Assembly (NCBI GenBank): GCA_009733775.1
Contig: WOGZ01000116.1
Location: 29,657-93,656 of the forward strand
DNA from: Alectoria sarmentosa
Lineage: Eukaryota; Ascomycota; Lecanoromycetes; Lecanorales; Parmeliaceae
Direction of reading: 5' to 3'
DNA length: 64,000 bases
The first letter of the stretch is position 1. Every line of letters begins with the position of its first letter. This document shows, in pieces, positions 57,201 through 64,000 of the stretch. The notes under the pieces are model-generated. The model was not told where the DNA came from. It searched no databases and saw only the letters and a program-made list of their open reading frames with translations. A program made the translations under genes and the position numbers.

Positions 57201-59501
57201 ACAAAGGTGCCAATGCTGTCACGGTAAATGACTCATGGATATCACGTTGATTCAGAGACTACAAGCATATCAGGCTTACACTGCCCCACAGAGCTTATTA
57301 CGAAGATACATATGGAGCCACCAGAGCCACTCTACAGCTTCGGCACGCCACCCTTTCCCCCATGCAAAGTGCAAGGCACAACTAGACTACCCACCTCTGA
57401 TCTTTTTGACCGCACTCCTGCAAGTGCAAGTGATTCAAGAATCCTCCCGTCACTTTACTTAACTTCAAGGAAGTGAGTGGTCCTAACCTCCCGGTGAAGT
57501 AATGCGCCCAAGGCTTTGTGGTTACTGTGGCCTACACCGTAGATTTACTGAACCTGAAAATTGCATGCTGAGTCTTAGTCGCCGCTAGCGTATCTCAAAT
57601 ATTACGTCTCGCTCCCTCAATATTCAATAATACCGAAAAATGGGGTCGGTGCTCATGCCACTGTATCTCCAAGTATCCTTAAATTTAACAGTGATTGTGC
57701 TAAGTAATGCTCTTATAGTATATAATGTTGAGTGCTGGGTTTGATAGCTTCTTTCCACCCAAGTCCTGGGTTCCGAGAAGCTACAAACATGGGGAAGATT
57801 ATCCAAACCTTTCGTCTCACACTCAGTCAATCATGGGCAAAGACGCTGCTGAACTTGAGATCACGGACATCAAATCAAATGGTGGAGTTGTTTCCAAGTA
57901 ATCCATTGAATTATGGCTGCTGTACACAGAAATACCAAAGATCGTCTGAAGAGAATTTTACGACGTTCCTCACATTGGGGGTTTTTTTTCTTGGTGATGT
58001 ATGTCAAGTCGTCCGAGAAGGTTTACTCCAGTCGGACATAGACCAACACCTTCAAGATGTAAGACAGCCAGAGCCTGCGCATCATGCACGTATGCTTATC
58101 TGGAGATTCATTTCTTAACAAGGTAATCCCTGTTACGCTGTTCAGATCCGTCAATAAGTCATCAGGAGCATTCATCATGTTACTTGGAGCCAGATCTGAT
58201 ATGGATCACGAAACATCGACACGCCAACTTTTTCATCCGATCATGAATCACTTTGCAAGCCCGCTGAGCGAACGACGTGAGATGATTACAATGGCCGTGT
58301 CCATTACAATCCCCATAAGTAACTTCTCGAATTGAATCTGAATATTTCCCCAGTTTTCACTTAGCGCACGTGGAATTCCTTCGAGCGAGTCATTATGCCA
58401 TAGAAGAATTCTTGTAGAACCGTAGAATCAAACGCACAGTGCGACTCATTAAGTTCTTAGGCCCCAAGGATATCCGGAAACCCGAAATCTACGTTATTCA
58501 AAGGCTTGGTGGCCATCTTTGACTCGACGGGCATTCGTGGATCTTCCTTCTCTTTTGCAAGTCTTTCCAGACTTTGGCATTGAGCGGGCACAATCAAGAT
58601 GCAATCAAAAAATCCATGTCCCCCTCACTCGTTGGATAACCGATGCAATCAATATGAACACCCCTGATGAGCATTTCTAGAGGCTAGGAATGGATGAACA
58701 TGGCTTGGTCATGAAGATTCTAAGGGATATAAAGAGCAGTTGGAAGCTTCTATTGGGTGAGTTTGGAGAATTTCTTGGAAGACCTTGTGAGCCATCTCCG
58801 AGTCTCGAACTTGATCACCAATCACTAAGTTTTGCAGAACGAAAGTTTCAACGAGGACGGATTCGTTGAAGTTGCCTCCCATTTGCGTCGTGAATTTATT
58901 CTCCATATCGACCTGTCTCAAAGACAGCTATTCTATCACCAGCGATACACTTCTTTCCTCACCACCCTGCTGAAGACTCGTTGCACATACCCGACACGAT
59001 TTAATCGGATGTCTCACAAGAGAACGATGCTCTAACAGTATTGCATGATGGGACGCAAGCAGATGACCGAAATACGACAACACTAGATTTGCCAAGTGTC
59101 TTCAAAGCCTTCACAGTCCAACAATTGCCATGAATTGCCAGCTGATGGCCACTCAAAGACATCCAACTTGACGACCATCAAACAAGCCAGACTGTTAAGT
59201 GAGATTCTTTTGCTGCATAGTAATCGGCCTTACCGCACAGATCCTACATAATCCACCAATAATAGCCCAGTCTGTGCATGCCGTCTTCCAAACGGTCGAG
59301 GTCCATGAGGTACTCAATCCGAGGCTGATTACCTAGCTGCGTTACAAAAGGTACTTTTCATTTTAACCCAACACCCCTACGCTCCGCCCATCATCTCACT
59401 CAAGTAACATATGGCTACATCCAGGTTTCGCCTGCCTATATCCTTTCTCAAAGCTTTCGCTCGAAGATTACCCAATTTGCGACTATCGACGGACGACAGA
59501 C
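57201..59501. other. Gene-poor region between the PKS and dehydrogenase relics
   Basis: No gene supported over 2.3 kb. Short coding-like patches occur, for example minus-strand LVIGDQVRDSEMAHKVFQEI near 58760-58810, but none carries a family motif I can name. They may be remains of further genes of the same lost cluster. Confidence 0.35.
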
Positions 59502-60479
59502 ATGGCCGTCAAGGGCGTGAATGGCGTTGCTCTGATAACGGAGGTCTGTGCATTCTCACAAGCCATATACTTCATATTTTGCTTTTGCTGAGGCCGGTGC
59601 AAACGGCATTATCCTTGCTGATATGAACGACAATGGTGTTCGAGAAGCAGCTGAACAGAGCGAAACTGTAGCTATCCAGTAAGCCTACCGCTACCTTGTC
59701 ATTCATCTCAATGTTACAGATTCAGCGAGCGTGCAGTTCATGATCGATGCTGCCGTCAGAACATTGGCATCATCGACCACAGTGTCCAATGCGTGGGCGT
59801 AGCCTCCCCGCGTTAAGAAAGGGTTGTAGCTATATCTGATCTCTGAAGCTGACGCGAATAGACATGTTCAGGTAGGTGCAGATACAAATGCACGAACTGC
59901 TGACGCGTCCGTCGAGGACTTTGATAAGCGTGCGGCAATCAACACTCGAGGGATCATGCTATGTCTGCGCGCTGTCTCGAAGGGCATGGCAGTGCAAGAC
60001 CCTCTCATGCATGTATCGAGGCCGTCATTGGCAGCGATCTCTTGGCCAAGGGTCCATCATCAACATTACTTCCGTCATGGCCATCGTTGGGGCTCGTGAC
60101 AAACTTCCATACATTGCCTTGAAGCATGCAGTTATGGGAATCACGAAAACGGCTAGTAAGTCTCGATGTTGTTTCTTGGGGGTTTTTTTGATCGGAGACG
60201 CAGTACTTGACGATACAGCGCAGGGTCAATGCCATCTGTTCTGCGTGGGTCGATAAGCCGGTGATGGTCGCAGACCTCGACAAGCAGCCTGAGCTCAAAG
60301 GTATCATTCAAGCCGTCTCACCCTTTGGGGGTGTGGCTGTACCATAAGAAGTCGGCGATGTGATTGTCTATCTGTCCAGTGCGTCGGCCAGCCACATGAA
60401 TAGCGAGGGTCTTGTAGTTGATGCTGGATCAATTCTTACAGTTAGCCGAATAAGGCTAAACAGAATGAATAGCAACTAA
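59502..60479 (+). pseudogene. Relic of a short-chain dehydrogenase/reductase (SDR)
   Basis: The plus strand starts MAVKGVNGVALITE at 59502; the cofactor-binding Gly motif that should follow is missing. After a gap it continues FAFAEAGANGIILADMNDNG, VREAAEQSETVAIQ with a GTAAGC donor, then in later frames SVEDFDKRAAINTRGIMLCL and RAVSKGMAVQDPLMHVSR. Next comes SIINITSVMAIVGARDKLPY, then IALKHAVMGITKTA, where the catalytic YxxxK is still present (Tyr-Ile-Ala-Leu-Lys). Finally ADLDKQPELKGIIQAVSPFG leads to VAVP, a TAA stop, and EVGDVIVYLSSASASHMNSE with LVVDAGSILTVSR. The order matches fungal SDRs that oxidise or reduce small alcohols and ketones. Frame changes, internal stops and the lost glycine motif mark it as a pseudogene. 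Confidence 0.8.
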
Positions 60480-61188
60480 CTTCTAGCAAAGCGGTCCTAA
60501 GAATCTGATGTCTGGATTCTTGCCCGCTATGAGCTCGTTGACGTGTCGACGGCTGGACAAGATTTGGAAGGCAGGTTCCTGCATGAGGAAATGTTTCAAC
60601 ATCATGTAAAGCGTTCAACAAGTTTCGACTGTGTTCCCAGGCATCTCCATACCGTTAAGAGTGCAAGTAAAAACCAAGGGCAATCCTAGATTTTCTTCGT
60701 GACATTCGTCAGTGGTTCGAGTTTAGACTAGCACATTTCGACAGCCATGAATCTTTTCATCTTTGTTGGCGTGATTGACAAAGCTTTTACCGAGTGAAGT
60801 CGAACCCAACGTAGTAGAAATGTTATCAATCTCTTCTCAATGACGGTGTCGAAGACGGGCCATGGTAGTCTTCTCCCATCCCATTTTTGCTCGCGTAACC
60901 AACGAAAGCACGCCTACGTTTGGCCGCCAAAGACCATCTAGAGAATGTGGAATCTGGAACATTCGCCTCGCCTGATGCTTCGACAATCGAGTGTCAATTG
61001 CATCAGATCCTTTCAGCCAAAATCCAAGACTCGATCTCCAGCTCACATGCAACTCTTGAGCTGTGTTTCAATACCAGGACTGAAGTGATTTGTAGGATAA
61101 CGACTCTACGAGTGGGGAAAACCAAAGTCTAACGGAGAGGAGATCATCTCATCACTCATACACCGGTCTTGACACCATCAATTCCGCT
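60480..61188. other. Intergenic region
   Basis: No gene supported. Short frames on both strands lack motifs. Confidence 0.4.
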
Positions 61189-62259
61189 TCAAGCCCGATT
61201 CTCGTTTAGCCTCTCCTTTGCGACGGGCTCGGAGCGACCATCTTTCTTGCCCTCCCCATTTATTTCGATATTGTCGTCCCAGTCCGTTTCGTGACTTTTC
61301 GACCTGTTCCCCCCCTTCTCTTCAGTCTTCTTCACCATTTTCTGTTCCTTGACAAGGCTTCCTTCATACTCCTTCCACAAAAGAGCAACTTTCTTGCCGA
61401 ACAATTGCTCCCAAAAGTCATCCTCTTCATACTTCTTGTCCTTCAATGCCAGGTTGATCTTTCTCACACTGTCTTCACCACAAGCACTTTCTATCCACTC
61501 CAAGAAATATCCCGTATGCTGGTATCCAGCATCCCACTGTCCACCTCCTTCCTTCTTCCAATGTGGCGGGCTTAATCCAGCCTTTAACCTGACAAAATCA
61601 GCAATGCCTTCAATAAGCCCGCCAGGCGCAGTTCCCACGGCGTTCCATTGCCAGCAATGGACCATTTCGTGGACAAGTACCCCTTGTATCTCGTCTTTCT
61701 GGCGCGCAGGAGGAATGCCGTTGATATAGTCCAGAGAAAAGTGAATTTCTTTATGGTCTGTGTCTAAGTCTGAGCCCGTGGTGTATGCGACGCCGCCCAT
61801 ACTTTGGAGAAAGAGGGTCACAGAGCGGCAAGCAGGGATATGATGATTGGTTTTGGTGGGCTGATAGAGAAGGGAGAGGACGACGTCTACGGCTTCGGAA
61901 AGGGTTTTCGAAGGGTTCGTATTGCTGAAAAAGACATTGGAGCCGGGGTGATCGAGATCGAGGGTAGAGAGGCGAAGCTTTGGAGTAGGGAAATTTGGCT
62001 TAGGATGTGGACGAGTAATTGAATCATTGTCGCTGATCTGACTGTCAGAGGTCCAGATAGGACTCGCAAGACTCTAGGGCAATGCCTACTCTTTCCCTCC
62101 ATTCTTCGGTCTATCTTTCCTTCGGTCTTCCTCTTTGGAGCGATGAGGCCCCTCCATGGGCCGGAGGGGAAGAGGAGAGGGAGTGGGTTCAATTGAGAGG
62201 GCGGACATAGCGAGGGGGGTGGGTAATGGTTTGGGAGTGGTAGAAAGCGTGCGAGTCAT
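61189..62259 (-). CDS. Basic secretory protein (BSP) family metallopeptidase-like protein
   Basis: Two exons (62259-62090 and 62041-61189), joined in frame across a 48-base GTAGGC...CAG intron, give about 340 residues. The N-terminus is a Pro- and Thr-rich and then very basic segment without a signal peptide. The BSP domain begins KLRLSTLDLDHPGSNVFFSN, passes ACRSVTLFLQSMGGVAYTTG and HKEIHFSLDYI, and includes the zinc-site motif HEMVHCWQW (HExxH at about residues 181-185) followed by GLIEGIADFVRLKAGLSPPH. A conserved end segment is GYQHTGYFLEWIE. The last 50 residues are charged and low in complexity. The family was named in plants, where members are secreted; fungal members are predicted zinc peptidases of unknown substrate. 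The absence of a signal peptide here suggests an intracellular protein, unless the start is wrong. Confidence 0.82.
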
Positions 62260-62487
62260 TGCTGTATACACTATACTACACGAGTAGAGACAGATCACAA
62301 TTCAGAATTGGACTCCCTTGCTCCATGAGAATGCTCCACATGCTATAAGACGCAAGGTAATAGACTTAGTAATTACGGTATCGTAGAGTATGGGTATAGG
62401 TACTTTAAAATTGTATCGTTTGTATCCCTGTGTCGATCAGATCGGCGAGTCGGTCCATGTACGGAAGACGATAGCTACCAAGAGCCG

Positions 62488-62521
<34 letters not shown>

Positions 62522-62572
62522 TTCTGTTTCAAAAGAAATTTCAAGATAATGTATTTTTAAAACATTGTATTT
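62260..62572. other. Transition region with poly-T tract
   Basis: It begins with the promoter of the BSP-like gene. A run of 28 T lies at 62496-62523, after which composition becomes AT-rich. Confidence 0.6.
62496..62523. repeat. Poly-T run (28 bases)
   Basis: A homopolymer run just outside the LTR-like element; its exact length is uncertain by sequencing. Confidence 0.9.
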
Positions 62573-62718
62573 TGTCACGGAGTGACCCCGAGGGAATAGG
62601 TTTACCCGAGGGTTCCGCTGACCGCTAAGCCAAAAGACCAAATTTCACACTGACCAGGTGTGATCCTATTCTACTATTTAAGGCCTAGGCGTAGACGCGC
62701 CAGGCTGGAACCATGACA
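62573..62718. mobile_element. LTR-like element, possibly a solo LTR or the 5' LTR of a decayed retrotransposon
   Basis: The segment starts TGTCACGG and ends CATGACA, so its ends are a five-base inverted repeat TGTCA/TGACA with the TG...CA boundary typical of LTRs. Its G+C content is much higher than the flanking AT-rich DNA, so it stands out. The five bases before it (TATTT) and after it (CATTT) differ by one C/T, as a target-site duplication altered by a CpA-to-TpA change would. The 146-base length is short for an LTR. No coding sequence or primer-binding site is recognisable. Confidence 0.5.
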
Positions 62719-64000
62719 CATTTTTTGCGCGCGTCAAATTCAAAATGATTTAAAATCAAAATTAAAACATTTTAAATATTAATAATATATATTTTAATAT
62801 ATATATATTTATATATTTAAAATATATATTTTTTTATTTCATTAACGTTATTTTAAGTTAAATTTAAAAAAATTAAAGTTTAATAACGCAAAAACGTAAT
62901 TATTTCGTTTTTAAGATTTTAAATTTGTTGAAAGTAAATAATAGATTATTTGATTAAGATGCTATATAAAATATAAAATTTATTAAGTTTACATTCGACG
63001 ACAGTCGAGTAAAAAAAGTGAAACGAACTTAATTATTTCAACACTTTTATTCGAATAAAATTATATAACAAAATCACGAATTTCAACACTTGCGACGCTA
63101 AAAACTAAATAACAAAAATGAAAAATCACTCCTTTTCTGCAGTCGCATACATTAACATCTCTTACATTTTCTTTTTTTCTCTCTCTTAAATGTCGAGCGT
63201 TAAATAAATAAAGTAATCGTCGAATAATAATAATGAAATTATCGAACGCACAATAAAGATATGCGAAAAACACGAATTTAAATTTTTACGAAAATTAAAA
63301 TCAAATAACGATAATAAAATAAATATCAAATAATTAAAATAAGCATCAAATAACGATAATAAAATTATCGAACGTATAATAAATATTAAATAATAATAAT
63401 GAAATCTTCGAGCGCATAATGAAAGTGTTTTAACAAAATACGAATTTCGATTTTCACGAAAATCAAAATCGAATAATAATAATAAAATAATCTTTAAATA
63501 ATGATAATAAATCGAGCGTAAAATAATAATAATAAAATAACTTTTAAATAATGATAATGAAATCATCGAGCGCGTAATAAATGTTTTTTGAAAAACACGA
63601 ATTTCGACTTTCGCGAAAATTAAAATCAAATAATAATAATAAAATAAACGTCGAATAAGCAAAGTGAACATCGAATAACGATAATAAAATATACGTCGAA
63701 TAAGTAAAATAAATATCGAGTAACGACAATAAAATCGACGACGATAATCTTTTCTCTTTTCTCTTTTCTTCTTTTTCAATAAATAACGATAATGAAATTA
63801 ATCGCGAATGACAAAGATGAAAATATCGAAATTTGAAAACGATTATATTCTTTTAAACATATTCGCCACGATGTTTCATATAAAAAATTTCACTTTTTGC
63901 AAAAAAACGATTTTTTGAAAATTTTATTTTTAAATTATTAAATGTATATTAAAAATCGATTAATATATAATTAATAAATATATAAAAACGATTATATCGA
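62719..64000. repeat. AT-rich, RIP-like degenerate repeat DNA
   Basis: The sequence is very AT-rich and made of words such as AATAATAATAAAAT, TCGAATAA and CGATAATAAAAT. Remaining C residues are mostly in CpG (14 of 21 C in 63541-63720 by my count), as expected after RIP, which converts CpA to TpA and spares CpG. Long frames such as 63186-63779 on the minus strand are Ile-, Tyr- and Leu-rich by composition and not genes. It continues past the right edge. I found no recognisable transposon protein. Confidence 0.75.

Noticed and set aside
63186..63779. 197-codon minus-strand frame at the right edge
   Set aside because: It is a product of AT-rich RIP-like DNA, made of Ile, Tyr, Leu and Phe with no motif.

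Overview
The window is nuclear DNA of a filamentous ascomycete (Pezizomycotina). Genes are interrupted by short GT-AG introns of about 45-100 bases, they sit on both strands, and the products belong to fungal families: sterol C-22 desaturase ERG5, DASH subunit ASK1, NuA4 subunit EAF7, STU1, and PTH11/rhodopsin-like membrane proteins. I lean towards Leotiomycetes from general protein style, but this was not tested. All gene models were spliced by eye; I could run no search.

Layout. 1-17 kb is a compact housekeeping block: a partial gamma-tubulin complex component (-), EAF7 (+), carnitine O-acetyltransferase (+), an Atos/FAM214-type protein (+), ERG5 (+), a rhodanese (-), MCM3 (-) and a rhodopsin-like membrane protein (-). 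17-33 kb is sparser and accessory. It holds an unknown two-exon protein, a broken tetraspan membrane-protein gene with several in-frame stops, a seven-helix membrane protein, a 46-base inverted repeat and a possible small secreted protein. 33.6-44 kb holds FYV7, a small secreted protein, a secreted protein built of three related repeats, a frameshifted HET-domain pseudogene, a membrane-anchored unknown protein and ASK1. 44-55 kb holds two large minus-strand regulators, a LIM-RhoGAP and the CLASP protein STU1.

55-61 kb is a gene graveyard. It contains the decayed ketoreductase region of a reducing polyketide synthase (-) and a decayed short-chain dehydrogenase (+), possibly the remains of a dead secondary-metabolite cluster. 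A metalloprotease-like gene of the plant basic-secretory-protein family follows. From about 62.5 kb the sequence collapses into AT-rich DNA, entered through a small LTR-like element with inverted TGTCA/TGACA ends. The remaining C in the AT-rich part is mostly in CpG, as expected after repeat-induced point mutation (RIP).

How the genes relate. Several products act on microtubules, the spindle or the cell cycle (gamma-tubulin complex, MCM3, ASK1, STU1, LIM-RhoGAP), but I see no operon-like logic and treat this as ordinary gene mixing. The most unusual content is the decayed material: dead genes for allorecognition (HET), secondary metabolism (PKS, SDR) and a membrane protein, close to a RIP-like repeat block. 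I found no CRISPR array, no convincing tRNA or rRNA, and no intact transposase.
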